64,000 bases of DNA from assembly GCF_019752095.1 (NCBI RefSeq), contig NZ_JAIEMO010000004.1, positions 46,698-110,697 of the forward strand, read 5' to 3'. Each line of letters opens with the position of its first letter. Position 1 is the stretch's first letter. The stretch is from Nitrosomonas sp. (GTDB taxonomy: Bacteria; Pseudomonadota; Gammaproteobacteria; Burkholderiales; Nitrosomonadaceae). Of the stretch, positions 45,732 through 60,585 are shown in pieces. A program made the translations under genes and the position numbers. Below the pieces are notes generated by a model. It was not told where the DNA came from, made no database searches, and worked only from the letters and a program-made list of their open reading frames with translations.

Positions 45732-47021
45732 TTATTGGCGAATGGTACGAGCAACTACCTCATTACCTCCATTTAATTGGGCAAGATGAAGAGCTTCCCT
45801 AGCGGTTCTGAGTAAATCTAAGAAATCTAAAGTAAATTCACGATGGGTTTCCGTAATGCCAATACTTACAGTCGTATTTAAACTGTTTAGCTGCAAATTT
45901 TCAATTGATTTGCGAATCTTTTCTGCGATGATCGTTGCATCTTCGATGTTGCAATGAGATAACAAAAGCACAAGCTCTTCTCCATCAAATCTGGCAGCGA
46001 TATCTTCTCTGCGAATAGATTTTTTAAGGAGTGAAGCTATGTCTTTTAGAATAGTATCACTCCGTGAATGATCATAATTCTCATTGATTAATCTGGGATG
46101 ATCTGTATTAATAATGATTAAACTACATGGAATATTATGCCGTGTTGCATCACGTATTTTTGATGCTGCGGCCTCCAACAAGAAATAGCGATTGTACAGA
46201 CCGGTTAATGGGTCTTTCATTGCTATTTCTTGTAGCATATTTTGTTGTGCAATTGACTTGTCTAGTAGTTTCTTGCCGGTAATCAGATTATTAATCCTGG
46301 CAAGTAGTTCTTCTTGAATGAGTGGTTTGGTTACATAATCATTTGCTCCTAAACGCAGCAATTCCACTTTGTGTGCAACATCGTCAAGAACTGAGAATAT
46401 TAATAAAGGGATGTGATTTTTGTTCTGATTCTCATGTTGTTTGATGGCTTTTACAATACCGCGACCGTTTAATTTTCCTTTCAGCAGCATGTCAGTGAGC
46501 ACTAAATCATACACATTTTTATGAAATGCTAACATACCTTCTTCACCGCTAGTGAAATGGTCAACGGTGTATCCATTGTCTCGGAGTATGGTCAATGTTT
46601 GATTAGCAGTTGCTTGACTGTCTTCTATATATAGAATATGTCCAGAGATTGTCTTGCTGCATTTTTTCTTGGAAAATCGTGCCGCATAACTTGTGATTTT
46701 ATCGAGCTCATGCTTGGCAAATATTTCTGTTACACCTGCCGAAAATGCTTCGTCCAATAATTCTTTGTCTTCATTTGAAGTTATCATAACCACAGGTATT
46801 TGACAGGTATGCGAGTCCGCCCGAAGATGAGATGAAAACTTGGAGGCATTCATATCTTGTAAATGCATCGCGATAAATACCAAGTCAAACGGTTGATTTC
46901 TCAACAACATTAGTGCTTCACTACCAGTTGAAACTTGTTTTGTTTCCAATCCACCTAGTTCGATAGCAGATGACAAAAGTTTCTGATAAGTTCTGGATGG
47001 TTCAACAATAAGTCCTTCCAT
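45732..47021 (-). CDS. Double-receiver GGDEF response regulator
   Basis: A 429-residue protein. Receiver 1 (1-115) has Ala51 where the phosphorylated Asp should be (FDLVFIAMHL) and only one acidic residue in the N-terminal pocket. Receiver 2 (about 130-255) has Asp in VLTDMLL and the conserved Lys in NDYVTKPL. The GGDEF domain reads RFDGEEL in place of GGDEF/GGEEF. Met at 47021 is preferred (AAAGGA upstream) over an earlier ATG at 47045. It lies opposite to the LOV operon. Confidence 0.88.
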   Translation of the reverse strand: MEGLIVEPSRTYQKLLSSAIELGGLETKQVSTGSEALMLLRNQPFDLVFIAMHLQDMNASKFSSHLRADSHTCQIPVVMITSNEDKELLDEAFSAGVTEIFAKHELDKITSYAARFSKKKCSKTISGHILYIEDSQATANQTLTILRDNGYTVDHFTSGEEGMLAFHKNVYDLVLTDMLLKGKLNGRGIVKAIKQHENQNKNHIPLLIFSVLDDVAHKVELLRLGANDYVTKPLIQEELLARINNLITGKKLLDKSIAQQNMLQEIAMKDPLTGLYNRYFLLEAAASKIRDATRHNIPCSLIIINTDHPRLINENYDHSRSDTILKDIASLLKKSIRREDIAARFDGEELVLLLSHCNIEDATIIAEKIRKSIENLQLNSLNTTVSIGITETHREFTLDFLDLLRTAREALHLAQLNGGNEVVARTIRQ

Positions 47022-47045
47022 GCTACGGTGTCCTTTCAATGACAT

Positions 47046-47369
47046 AATCTGAGTATGATCAGTAAATTAGTTGGCTACTAATTTTTCTAGGAACATAGTT
47101 ATCGACATTCAGCTTGTTTTTTTTAGAAATTATTGGGTTGCCGTGTATTGCAAACTCAATCATGTTTGTAGGTGATCCGTATACATAGCAGATTTGTTCT
47201 GTGAGATTTACAGAGACTCAACGTTAGTCGTATAAAACTGATAGATCACAGTATATTTGCAGCTTGATTTGTATGATTAATTCCAAAAGGGTAAACTGCT
47301 AGGGAATTCTTGCTTGTTTCCATCAAAGGCAAAATTCAGTTAATTCTAAAAACTGTATAAGGGGGGGTG
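47046..47369. other. Divergent intergenic region
   Basis: AT-rich spacer between the response-regulator gene and the 47370 gene. It must hold both promoters; I saw no strong motif or hairpin in it. Confidence 0.55.
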
Positions 47370-47714
47370 ATGAGAAGTATTGTTAAATTATCTTTGGTAC
47401 TTGCGATTTCTTTTGTTCTCTCGTCTCAGGCGGTTGCTTCTGGCAGCAACTTCAACACTTCGGGCGAGAGATTTGTAAGTGGAATAGCTAACGTGACTAC
47501 TGGGTGGGTAGAATTACCAAAGAATATTGTGCTGACGGGACAGAAAGATGGCCCGATTTATGGTGTCACCGTTGGACTGGCAATGGGTCTCATGCATACG
47601 GTGGGTCGTACACTCGTTGGAGCATTGGATGTGGCAACCTTCTGGATGCCATTAAAACCTTCAGTAAATCCGCCATATATCTGGGAAGATTTTTCGAGAG
47701 AAACTTCTTATTAA
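47370..47714 (+). CDS. TIGR04073-like exported protein
   Basis: A 114-residue protein with a signal peptide (SLVLAISFVLSSQAVA, cleavage near residue 24). It has the pattern of the TIGR04073 family, described as exosortase-system-associated: ERFVSGIANVTTGWVELPKN, then VGLAMGLMHTVGRTLVGALD and TFWMP, ending PPYIWEDF. No exosortase gene is in the window. The purine-rich GGGGGGG is the ribosome binding site; a GTG at 47367 is an alternative start. Confidence 0.75.
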   Translation: MRSIVKLSLVLAISFVLSSQAVASGSNFNTSGERFVSGIANVTTGWVELPKNIVLTGQKDGPIYGVTVGLAMGLMHTVGRTLVGALDVATFWMPLKPSVNPPYIWEDFSRETSY

Positions 47715-47762
47715 TTTTTTTACAGTGCAACTAGTTTTATAAGAGATTTCTTATATAAGACA

Positions 47763-47789
47763 AAACGCCATGCGGTTTGCGTGGCGTTT
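47763..47789. terminator. Bidirectional terminator
   Basis: AAACGCCA (47763-47770) pairs with TGGCGTTT (47782-47789), with A-rich and T-rich flanks. It serves the 47370 gene and htpX, which converge here. Confidence 0.85.
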
Positions 47790-47813
47790 CTCATTGTCTG
47801 CTAATGTCAAAGT

Positions 47814-48698
47814 CTAGCGTTGTTGTGTTTCAAGTGCCGCAATTCTTTCTTCCAGTGGTGGATGCGACATAAATAACCTCGTCAATCCATTTCTGCTTCC
47901 GGAAATACCAAAAGCAGCTAGCTGATCAGGTAAATGAGCATGCTTGTGAGTTAATTGTAATCGTCGAAGTGCAGCAATCATTTTTTCTTTTCCCGCTAGA
48001 TTGGCTCCGCCTGCATCGGCACGAAACTCGCGTTGGCGACTAAACCACATGACAATGATACTGGCCAGAACACCCAGAACAATTTCAGCAATAATAGTCG
48101 TAACCCAGAAAGCGGGTCCGTGACCTTCTTGCGTTTTGAATACGGCGCGATCTATCGTATGTCCGATGACGCGTGACAGAAAGATTACAAATGTGTTGAC
48201 GACGCCTTGTATCAGCGCCAAAGTAACCATGTCACCATTTGCGATATGACTGACTTCATGGGCCAGCACTGCTTCAGCTTCATCTTGGCTCATGTTACTT
48301 AATAATCCAGTGCTCACGGCAACCAATGCGGCATTTTTTGACATTCCGGTGGCAAACGCATTGACATCCGGCGCTGCATAAATGGCTACCTCTGGCATAC
48401 CAATACCTGCAATCTTTGCTTGTCGCTGCACGGTAGCCACTAACCAATGTTCTTGTGCGTTTCGTGGCATTTCTATGACTTGTGCGCCAGTGAAACGCTT
48501 AGCCGTCCATTTTGACATGGCAAGCGACATGAACGAGCCACCAAATCCGAATACAGCTGCAAACAATAACAATGAATTAATATCCAGATTCGTACCCTGT
48601 TCGTCCAATATTCTTTCAAATCCGAACAGTCGTAAGGTAATGCTAAGAACGGCAATTATGGCTAAGTTAGTAATTATAAAGAGAAAAACTCTTTTCAT
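47814..48698 (-). CDS. htpX: Membrane zinc metalloprotease HtpX
   Basis: A 294-residue protease for membrane quality control. There are four hydrophobic segments, and the active site HEVSH lies in [15 protein letters not shown]. It ends with [13 protein letters not shown], common to the family. Promoter and heat-shock control are not visible. Confidence 0.94.
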   Translation of the reverse strand: MKRVFLFIITNLAIIAVLSITLRLFGFERILDEQGTNLDINSLLLFAAVFGFGGSFMSLAMSKWTAKRFTGAQVIEMPRNAQEHWLVATVQRQAKIAGIGMPEVAIYAAPDVNAFATGMSKNAALVAVSTGLLSNMSQDEAEAVLAHEVSHIANGDMVTLALIQGVVNTFVIFLSRVIGHTIDRAVFKTQEGHGPAFWVTTIIAEIVLGVLASIIVMWFSRQREFRADAGGANLAGKEKMIAALRRLQLTHKHAHLPDQLAAFGISGSRNGLTRLFMSHPPLEERIAALETQQR

Positions 48699-48883
48699 TA
48701 TTTTTGCTCCACGATAAGATTTAGTCTGAAAGGATCAGAAGTAATATGTGAATTGTGTGTCTTTTTTCAAGCAAGTTTTATTTAAGTTAAGGCTGAATCG
48801 GATAATTGATAAAAATCCAGATAGCGATCATTCGATTATAAAGAGTATTGGGTGTTCAGTTCGTTCAGGAGTTCGGGCGGATT

Positions 48884-49191
48884 TTATTGTGCAATATCTG
48901 ACTGGGAATTTTGAGGCCGTGCATTTCTAACAATCTGGAAAAGTATTTCCCCTTCCTTGACCATGCCTAAATCGCTACGGGCGCGTTCCTCGATTGCTTC
49001 AAGTCCTTGTTTTAGATCATTTACTTCAGCTTCTAACTTGTTATTACGATTCTGTAATAGCACATTATTTTTACGTGCCGTGGCAACTTCTTGATCTACT
49101 TGCCAAACTCTCAACCAGCTTGCTTTGCCCAGCCATAATGGATATTGCATTGCGACGACTAGCGTTAGTAGTGTGAAACTCAGTAGCTTCA

Positions 49192-49192
<1 letters not shown>
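48884..49192 (-). CDS. ftsB: Cell division protein FtsB
   Basis: A 102-residue single-pass septum protein: membrane helix at residues 3-20, then a coiled coil (QEVATARKNNVLLQNRNNK) and the conserved EERARSDLGMVKEGE. It partners FtsL and FtsQ. Its ATG overlaps the eno stop (TAATG), so the two are translationally coupled, the usual arrangement. Confidence 0.92.
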
Positions 49193-50499
<1,307 letters not shown>

Positions 50500-50616
50500 T
50501 TACTGTTAAATTAACTAGTGGGTGGTGATTTTGTGATTTCTACTACAACATACAATTATGTATATAGATAATTTTGATTATCTTTTGTTGTTGGATTGTA
50601 AGGTTTTCGTGCTCCG

Positions 50617-52299
<1,683 letters not shown>

Positions 52300-52380
52300 T
52301 TATAGTAATTTGAATAGTTCATTGGAACAGTAAGATGGCTTTTGTATGTCGTTTGAACGAGCAACGTGATTCAGAACTTA

Positions 52381-53265
52381 TTAGCGAATTTCTGCAAGTA
52401 ATTTACTCATCATCTGTTCAGCTTGGTAGTAATAGCCCCCACCAAACAGGTTTAAATGATTCAGAACATGATACAGGTTATAAACTACTTTCCTGATATT
52501 ATAACCGGAATCCAAAGGATAGTCACAGCGGTAAGCAGAATAAAAATCAGCTGAAAACCCACCAAAAAGTTCAGTCATGGCAATATCGGTTTCACGGTCG
52601 CCGAAATAAACCGCGGGATCAAATAACGCCGGTCTTCCTGTTTCATCATAAGCATAATTGCCACTCCAAAGATCGCCGTGCAATAGTGAAGATGATGGCG
52701 GAGTATCTGGAAAAAATTGCTCCAGATTCACCAGTAATTGCTCACCAAGCTGTTGCAGTTTTCCATTAAATCCATTGTTTTTAGCTAAATCGAGCTGATT
52801 CCCTAAACGGTGCATTCGCCAGAATTCGACCCAATCTGAAGAAATCGTGTTTATTTGCGGATTTTGTCCAATTGTATTATCGCGAATCCAGCCAAATTGG
52901 CTACAAGTCGTACGATGCATAGCAGCGAGTTGTTGGCCCAAATCAGATGCCTTGCCACGTTTGCCATTATTAATATCCAGATATTCCAAAATGAGCCATG
53001 CTGCATGAGTATCTTGTCCAAAACAAACAGGCACTGGAACACGCAATGTGTGTGAGTGGTGAATTTCCATGAGGCCCGCGGCCTCGGCCTCGAACATGGC
53101 CAAATTCCCAGAAGTATTTAGTTTGACAAAATAGCGTTGTATTCCGTCTGTAATACAATAAGCCTGACTGATGCAGCCACCGCCGATGGAGTGGGTCTGT
53201 TTAACTTCGAAGAAGCTATCAGTGGCAGCAGAGATTTGCTTGCTAATTTCATGCCATGGTTGCAT
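52381..53265 (-). CDS. Fructosamine kinase-family protein
   Basis: A 294-residue kinase-fold protein. It has [13 protein letters not shown] as the nucleotide loop, the catalytic [13 protein letters not shown] and [18 protein letters not shown]. The family phosphorylates ketosamines from glycated proteins. Its start lies inside argH (17-bp overlap), so it is coupled to argH. Confidence 0.9.
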   Translation of the reverse strand: MQPWHEISKQISAATDSFFEVKQTHSIGGGCISQAYCITDGIQRYFVKLNTSGNLAMFEAEAAGLMEIHHSHTLRVPVPVCFGQDTHAAWLILEYLDINNGKRGKASDLGQQLAAMHRTTCSQFGWIRDNTIGQNPQINTISSDWVEFWRMHRLGNQLDLAKNNGFNGKLQQLGEQLLVNLEQFFPDTPPSSSLLHGDLWSGNYAYDETGRPALFDPAVYFGDRETDIAMTELFGGFSADFYSAYRCDYPLDSGYNIRKVVYNLYHVLNHLNLFGGGYYYQAEQMMSKLLAEIR

Positions 53266-54685
53266 GCTTTAAATTTTCTGCAGTTAACCATTCTTTGGCT
53301 TTCTGAATGGCTGCCTGTACTTGTTCGGGCGCTGTGCCACCAGTGTGTTTTCGGCTTTGCATCGAACCTTCAGGCGTCAAGACAGCAAAAATATCGGATT
53401 CAATCTGTGGAGAAAATTTTTGTAACTCACTGAGCTCAAGATCGCTGAGATCACAACCTTTTTGTTCCGCAAATTGCACTGCCTTTGCCACGATTTCGTG
53501 CGCATCGCGGAAAGGAATGCCTTTTTTAGTCAAGTAATCAGCCAGATCTGTGGCTGTTGCATAACCGCGCAAAACCGATTGACGCATTGCTTGTTGATTT
53601 ACTTGCACGCCACTGAGCATATCGGCATAAATCCGCAGGGTATCTGTCAAGGTATCGACTGTATCAAACAGTGGCACTTTGTCTTCCTGATTGTCCTTGT
53701 TATAAGCAAGCGGCTGGGCTTTCATCAATGTTAGTAGCGCTACCAAATGACCGTTGACTCGGCCAGTTTTGCCGCGCACCAGTTCCGGTACATCAGGGTT
53801 CTTTTTTTGCGGCATAATGGACGATCCGGTACAAAATCGGTCAGCAAGTTGGATAAAACCAAAAGCAGGATTCATCCATAAAATGAATTCTTCCGACATC
53901 CGCGATAGATGCGTCATGATCAACGCAGCGCAGGCACAGAATTCGATAGCAAAATCCCGGTCTGATACTGCATCCAGGGAATTTTGGCAAACGCCATCAA
54001 AACTCAGCAATTGCGCCACTCGTTCGCGTTTGATTGGATAGCTAGTGCCGGCCAATGCAGCTGCGCCTAGTGGTGACTGATTCACGCGCTTTCTGCAATC
54101 GCTCAATCGCTCTAAATCGCGTTTTAACATCTCAAAATAAGCCATCAGATGATGGCCGAAGGATACAGGTTGTGCAACTTGAAGATGTGTAAATCCAGGC
54201 ATGATTGTGTGAATATGTTGTTCCGCTAAATTTAGCAGAGCAAGTTGCATAGCTTTAATCAGGTTGACGATTTCATCAATGGCAGTGCGTAAAAATAAAC
54301 GAATGTCGGTAGCGACCTGATCATTGCGGGACCGCCCGGTGTGCAATCGTTTGCCAGCATCGCCGACTAAAGCTGTTAGACGTTTCTCAATATTTAAATG
54401 AACATCCTCAAGTTCTTGTAGCCATGTGAATTGATGCAGTCTGATTTCATCGCGGATTTGATATAACCCTTGCTGAATGGCCGTAAAATCCTCGTTGCTG
54501 ATAATTCCTTGCTCTGCAAGCATTTGTGCATGAGCTAGCGATCCCTGGATATCATATTCGGCGAGACGTTGATCAAAATCAACAGAAGCAGTATAGCGTT
54601 CTACAAGCGCTGAGACGGGTTCGTTGAAACGTCCAGACCATGTATTTTTGTGGTTTTCTTTTTTTGCTGTAGGGTTATTGTCCAT
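53249..54685 (-). CDS. argH: Argininosuccinate lyase
   Basis: A 478-residue enzyme for the last step of arginine synthesis. It has [33 protein letters not shown], and the signature [15 protein letters not shown]. The ATG at 54685 gives the family N-terminus; the frame extends to 54748, but those residues are not conserved. Confidence 0.96.
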   Translation of the reverse strand: MDNNPTAKKENHKNTWSGRFNEPVSALVERYTASVDFDQRLAEYDIQGSLAHAQMLAEQGIISNEDFTAIQQGLYQIRDEIRLHQFTWLQELEDVHLNIEKRLTALVGDAGKRLHTGRSRNDQVATDIRLFLRTAIDEIVNLIKAMQLALLNLAEQHIHTIMPGFTHLQVAQPVSFGHHLMAYFEMLKRDLERLSDCRKRVNQSPLGAAALAGTSYPIKRERVAQLLSFDGVCQNSLDAVSDRDFAIEFCACAALIMTHLSRMSEEFILWMNPAFGFIQLADRFCTGSSIMPQKKNPDVPELVRGKTGRVNGHLVALLTLMKAQPLAYNKDNQEDKVPLFDTVDTLTDTLRIYADMLSGVQVNQQAMRQSVLRGYATATDLADYLTKKGIPFRDAHEIVAKAVQFAEQKGCDLSDLELSELQKFSPQIESDIFAVLTPEGSMQSRKHTGGTAPEQVQAAIQKAKEWLTAENLKHATMA

Positions 54686-54929
54686 TATGTTGCTGAAATT
54701 CCTTGTTTTTTTTGTGCATAATGCTAGGAAGTGTTTATTATAGAACAAAATACAAGGTGAGTTATCTTGTGAGATAAGGATATACGTATGTGGTATGTGT
54801 TGTAGTTCTGATGCAAAAATAGCAAATCATGCGTAAAACTACTAGTTAATTGCGCGCGCTGCTTTTACTTCCTTAAGGATTAGTGGATAATTTGTATTTC
54901 CTCGCTACCAATAACACAAGGAGTTATCC

Positions 54930-55544
54930 ATGACAGCCAGCAACAAGCAAAATCAGAGCCAACAATCGCAAGTTGATAACTTTTTTTCACTATTAAGCGC
55001 CAAGTTTGAGTGGTTGGCTAAAGCTCCGACCAGGCAGTTTCCAGGCAAGTATGCAGTGGTGTTGGTTGGGATCATTGTCGTTATTTTTGCTTGGAAGTTT
55101 ATTGCTGTCAGTAAATTAGAATCTGACATGGTCAAGAAGCTTGAGCAAGAGCGTGTGCTGATTACACAGCAAGCTCGTGAGTATGCTGATAAGCAATATA
55201 TCAAAGAAGAAGAGCGTTTTGGGCAGATTTTGTCCTGGGCAGTTCGCGGTGAGTTAATTCGCAATAATATTGATCAAATAGACCAGTATTTGAATGAAAT
55301 CGTCAAAATGAAGGATACCGAGCGTGTTGTATTAATAGATGATGATGGAAAACTGTTGGTTTCAACGGACAAACGGTTGGAAGAGTCCAATGGTGCGGAA
55401 TTATTTCCTAGAGAGATTCTGAGTCTGCAGAAAATCACTGTTAAATCAGATGTTGATGGTAAAAAGATACTGGTTGTTCCTGTGATGGGATTGAACAAGA
55501 AAATTGCTACGGTTATTGTTAGCTACAAACAGCAGAAACTATAG
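54930..55544 (+). CDS. Single-pass membrane protein with a possible sensory domain
   Basis: A 204-residue protein. One membrane helix lies at about residues 46-60 after a soluble Gln-rich start. A coiled coil follows (about 66-100), then a domain with VVLIDDDGKLLVSTDKR and GKKILVVPVMGLNKK. That order resembles a small extracytoplasmic PAS/Cache sensor domain without an attached kinase. AAGGAGT lies upstream of the ATG. Function not assigned. Confidence 0.7.
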   Translation: MTASNKQNQSQQSQVDNFFSLLSAKFEWLAKAPTRQFPGKYAVVLVGIIVVIFAWKFIAVSKLESDMVKKLEQERVLITQQAREYADKQYIKEEERFGQILSWAVRGELIRNNIDQIDQYLNEIVKMKDTERVVLIDDDGKLLVSTDKRLEESNGAELFPREILSLQKITVKSDVDGKKILVVPVMGLNKKIATVIVSYKQQKL

Positions 55545-55587
55545 TGCGAATTGACTATCGCATGGTTTAGTTTTTTTGCTATTAGTT

Positions 55588-55617
55588 AAAAAGCCTTTGC
55601 AATTGCAAAGGCTTTTT
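55588..55617. terminator. Long perfect palindromic terminator
   Basis: AAGCCTTTGC and GCAAAGGCTT form a perfect stem, with A5 before and T6 after. It ends both the 54930 gene and murA, which converge here. Confidence 0.95.
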
Positions 55618-55623
55618 TATGGT

Positions 55624-56895
<1,272 letters not shown>

Positions 56896-57035
56896 TTAAA
56901 TATAAGTTCTAATAATATTCTTTCGTGGTTGAAATGTACCAAAGTTCGCTGCATCATAACGTAATAGTGCGATAAAGGTTATGCAATAGTGCCAACTATA
57001 TCAAAAAATATCGAATCAATTCATAGGGAGAAATA

Positions 57036-57425
57036 ATGACTAAGCAAATAATCCACACTGTGGATGCACCACAAGCCATCGGCACCTATTCTCAAGCAAT
57101 CCGGGTCAGCGGAGGGGGTACCATTTATCTATCGGGTCAGATCGGATTGGATCCGCTCAGTATGCAAATGGTGGATGGGATCGAAGCACAGATCCAGCAG
57201 GTGTTTTCTAATCTGAAAGCGGTGGCGAAAGCGAGCGGCGGTAGTTTGAACGATATTGTGAAATTAAATATTTTTCTAATTGATCTCGACAATTTTGCAT
57301 TAGTCAATGAAATCATGGCTAGCCATTTTGTACAGCCCTATCCTGCGCGTGCGGCAATCGGTGTCAAAGCTCTGCCGCGCGGTGCGTTGGTAGAAATGGA
57401 TGGGGTCATGGTATTGCAGGAATAA
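57036..57425 (+). CDS. ridA: RidA-family enamine/imine deaminase
   Basis: A 129-residue protein. It has [29 protein letters not shown], and the signature [20 protein letters not shown] with the conserved Arg. It removes reactive enamines. It lies 6 bp before recG, a common neighbour in beta-proteobacteria. Confidence 0.93.
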   Translation: MTKQIIHTVDAPQAIGTYSQAIRVSGGGTIYLSGQIGLDPLSMQMVDGIEAQIQQVFSNLKAVAKASGGSLNDIVKLNIFLIDLDNFALVNEIMASHFVQPYPARAAIGVKALPRGALVEMDGVMVLQE

Positions 57426-57431
57426 AAGGCA

Positions 57432-59471
57432 TTGCCTGTTAGTGCCAGTGTGCAAGAAAAATTATCCCGTTTAGGTATCCATAGTGCATTAGATCTGATT
57501 TTGCACTTACCGATCCGGTATGAAGATGAAACGCATTTGTTTCCGATCGGTGATGCGCCACAAGGGCAAACAGTACAGATTGAAGGCGTGATCGTTAATA
57601 ACGAAGTGGTTGTCCGACCTAGGCGACAATTGGTTTGCCAAGTTGAAGACGGTAGTGGAATTTTGGTCATGCGTTTTCTGAATTTCTACGGCAGCCAGAT
57701 TAAGACCTACGCGGTGGGTAAGCGTGTACGGCTGCTGGGCGAAATTCGTGGCGGTTTCTTTGGCATCGAAATGGTGCATCCGAAATGCCGTATCGTGCGG
57801 GAAGGGGAATCGCTGGCGGATTCGATGACGCCGGTTTATGCCACCACGGCGGGTTTGACGCAAAATATTTTAGCGAAAATAATCAGGCAGGGATTGCAGG
57901 ATGCGCAAACGGTGCAAGCGCTGACCGAAACTGTACCTGAGAAAATCATCCGGAAATATCGACTGCAAGGTTTTAGCGATAGTGTACTGTGCTTGCATCG
58001 TCCGTCCCCGGAAGAATCGATCGAGGCTTTACAAACACGGACACATCCAGCATGGCGGCGCATCAAGTTCGATGAATTGCTGGCGCAGCAGTTATCGATG
58101 CGCTTACATTACCGACAGCGAAGAAGCCGCAGTGCACCGGTACTGCAACAAAAGAATAGATTGACGAACCAGTTACTGGCACAGCTTGGCTTTGAATTGA
58201 CTTCATCGCAGTTCAAAGTGTATGAGGAAATCAGCCGTGATTTGGCAATCGCTTATCCAATGCAACGTCTATTGCAAGGTGATGTTGGCAGCGGGAAAAC
58301 GATTGTGGCTGCGCTGGCTGCATTGCAGGCGATTGATAATGGTTTTCAGGCGGCCATCATGGCACCGACTGAAATTCTTGCTGAGCAGCATTTCGTAAAA
58401 TTATCCGCTTGGTTTGAACCACTGGGAGTTCAGGTTGCCTGGTTATCGGGAGGGTTGAAGAAAAAACAAAAGCAAGCTGCGTTGGATAAGATTATATCGG
58501 GTACAGCGCAACTTGTTGTGGGCACGCATGCTTTGTTTCAAGTCCAAGTAACCTTTCAACAGCTCGGCTTGGCGATTATTGACGAACAGCACCGCTTTGG
58601 CGTGCATCAGCGTCTGGCGCTGCGGATCAAAGGCGCGCAATCCGATCTGATGCCGCATCAATTGATGATGAGCGCCACGCCTATACCGCGCACATTGTCG
58701 ATGAGCTATTTCGCCGATCTGGATGTGTCAGCTATCGATGAATTGCCGCCTGGCAGATCGCCCGTGGTGACTAAATTAATCGCAGATAATCGCCGTGACG
58801 AAATTATTGCACGCATACATCGTGCGTGCCAACAGGGCAGGCAAGTATATTGGGTTTGCCCGCTCATTGAAGAATCTGAAGCATTGCAACTACAGACTGC
58901 TGTGGAAACTTTTCAGCATCTGAGAAAAACTTTTCCGGAATTGAATGTGGGCCTGGTGCATGGACGCCTGTCCCAGCAAGAGAAAGCTGAAGTCATGCTG
59001 TTGTTCAAGCAAGGAAAAGTTCAATTACTAGTGGCGACAACCGTGATTGAGGTGGGCGTGGATGTGCCCAATGCTTCGCTAATGGTGATTGAAAATGCCG
59101 AGCGCATGGGCTTGTCGCAATTACACCAGTTGCGTGGCCGTGTCGGGCGTGGATCGGAGGCGAGTGTTTGCATTCTGTTGTTCCAGCAACCCTTATCGGA
59201 GATTGCTCGCAAACGACTCAAAGTCATTTTTGAATACACCGATGGTTTTGAAATCGCTCGCCAGGATTTGCGATTGAGAGGGCCTGGTGAATTTCTTGGC
59301 GCGCGCCAAAGCGGGATTCCGATGTTGCGATTTGCCGATTTAGAGCAAGACGGTGAGTTACTGAAGGCCGCGCAAGATTCGGCTAATGAAATGCTGAATA
59401 ATTATCCTGAACTCGCACAGCGGCATATTGCGCGGTGGCTGGGTGATAAGGCTGAGTATTTGCGTGTGTAA
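57432..59471 (+). CDS. recG: ATP-dependent DNA helicase RecG
   Basis: A 679-residue helicase for fork reversal. The wedge domain lies in the first 170 residues; then come motif I GDVGSGKT, the DEQH box, and TSATPIPRTL-like motif III (SATPIPRTLSMSYF). The TTG start at 57432 follows AAAAGG and overlaps nothing. Probably an operon with ridA. Confidence 0.94.
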   Translation: MPVSASVQEKLSRLGIHSALDLILHLPIRYEDETHLFPIGDAPQGQTVQIEGVIVNNEVVVRPRRQLVCQVEDGSGILVMRFLNFYGSQIKTYAVGKRVRLLGEIRGGFFGIEMVHPKCRIVREGESLADSMTPVYATTAGLTQNILAKIIRQGLQDAQTVQALTETVPEKIIRKYRLQGFSDSVLCLHRPSPEESIEALQTRTHPAWRRIKFDELLAQQLSMRLHYRQRRSRSAPVLQQKNRLTNQLLAQLGFELTSSQFKVYEEISRDLAIAYPMQRLLQGDVGSGKTIVAALAALQAIDNGFQAAIMAPTEILAEQHFVKLSAWFEPLGVQVAWLSGGLKKKQKQAALDKIISGTAQLVVGTHALFQVQVTFQQLGLAIIDEQHRFGVHQRLALRIKGAQSDLMPHQLMMSATPIPRTLSMSYFADLDVSAIDELPPGRSPVVTKLIADNRRDEIIARIHRACQQGRQVYWVCPLIEESEALQLQTAVETFQHLRKTFPELNVGLVHGRLSQQEKAEVMLLFKQGKVQLLVATTVIEVGVDVPNASLMVIENAERMGLSQLHQLRGRVGRGSEASVCILLFQQPLSEIARKRLKVIFEYTDGFEIARQDLRLRGPGEFLGARQSGIPMLRFADLEQDGELLKAAQDSANEMLNNYPELAQRHIARWLGDKAEYLRV

Positions 59472-59551
59472 TAACCAGCAATCCGGGCATTTGTTGCTAA
59501 ATACCAGAACATCTTTGAAGCCGCATTTGCGGCGCAGTCGCTTTTTGTAAT

Positions 59552-59860
59552 GCTTCACAAAAACTGGACAGTTTATTAAACAGTTTTTCTCCAGAAAATA
59601 CGTTCATATTGTAGTGGGGAATGATAACCTAATTTAGAGTGAGCACGTTTTCCATTGTAAAAATCGACATAGTCAATAATGCTGATTTTTGCTGCTTCCT
59701 TATTTTTGAGTTTTTCGTAGAATAGTTATTCATGTTTAAGGCTACCAAAGAACCGTTCTGTTGGCGAATTATCGTAGCAACAGCCCTTATGGCTCATGCT
59801 TTGATCCATTTTCATTGCCCTTAAGTGCTGACGGTATTCATGGCTTGGTAGTGTCAATTT
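59552..59860 (-). pseudogene. IS3-family transposase C-terminal remnant
   Basis: On the minus strand the frame reads SHKGCCYDNSPTERFFGSLK, then a premature stop at 59726-59728 (TAA where Trp is usual), then KISIIDYVDFYNGKRAHSKL and LQYERIFWRKTV. These are the last 90 residues of an IS3-type integrase. The IS end, starting GCTTCAC, is at 59552. The rest of the element is missing. Confidence 0.85.
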
Positions 59861-59932
59861 AGGCGGGCTGCACCCTCTGATTTCTTGCAAGTCAGGCGGC
59901 CTGTAATTTTCTATTTAACCGAACTACAGTTT
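59861..59932. other. Short spacer of unclear origin
   Basis: Between the IS3 remnant and the CIA30 gene there is one poorly defined stretch. It may be left over from an insertion; no feature is supported. Confidence 0.35.
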
Positions 59933-60541
59933 TTAATTCACGACATAAAATTTTACTGATGCCACGCACAGATCAGCCTGGAAATTCCGGCCGATACCAA
60001 CCAGTCCTATCCGCTTGAGTTTGTTTTTATGGAATTGAGTCGTGGTTCGATAGGCTTCCAGGTTCGCAAAAGGAACGCGGATTGTTTGCCAGTCGGCTGT
60101 GGCTTCAAAGCTGAAGCGATAGGATTGCCATGGGAGCCAGAGGTCAGTCGTACGGAGATGAGCGTTGTAGCGTTCGTTGTTACCGGAAACAATCAGTTCA
60201 ACGCCATGATAGGCCGATGCATCAAAGGGTTCATCTTGTGTCAGGTCCAATGCCATTTGCACAAAGCCGCCGTTGTTTTTGGTAGAAACTTTGCCGCGCA
60301 TGCGCAGGCAATCCTTGTTCTTATAGTTGCTCACTGTCAGGTCGCCACTGGAAACGCCCCCCATGACCTGGTCGGTGACGAGCCGCCATTGTGTGCCCAG
60401 CCCCGAGCTTAAATTACCGCTGGTTCTGTCATCAATAATTAAATCTGTAGCTAAGACGATATTGCACGCTCCAACGTTTATTAACCAAGCTATGGAAAGA
60501 TTTGTGAGTATAAAGCGAATATCAAATATCTGAAAATTCAT
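59933..60541 (-). CDS. CIA30-domain exported protein
   Basis: A 202-residue protein with a hydrophobic N-terminal segment (residues 11-30). The body has the CIA30 hallmark TDQVMGGVSSGDL, then a carbohydrate-binding-like beta-sandwich (PFDASAYHGVELIVSGN) and TIRVPFANLEAYR. In mitochondria CIA30 helps assemble complex I; bacterial versions are of unknown role. Here it is upstream-independent of the next gene, with a 44-bp gap. Confidence 0.82.
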   Translation of the reverse strand: MNFQIFDIRFILTNLSIAWLINVGACNIVLATDLIIDDRTSGNLSSGLGTQWRLVTDQVMGGVSSGDLTVSNYKNKDCLRMRGKVSTKNNGGFVQMALDLTQDEPFDASAYHGVELIVSGNNERYNAHLRTTDLWLPWQSYRFSFEATADWQTIRVPFANLEAYRTTTQFHKNKLKRIGLVGIGRNFQADLCVASVKFYVVN

Positions 60542-60585
60542 CGTTCATAGTAAATCTGAAAAGTTAGGGGTCATTCTGATTAAGT

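Noticed and set aside
54953..55264. Minus-strand frame opposite the 54930 membrane protein
   Set aside because: The plus-strand gene has AAGGAGT and a membrane helix; the opposite frame has no start signal.
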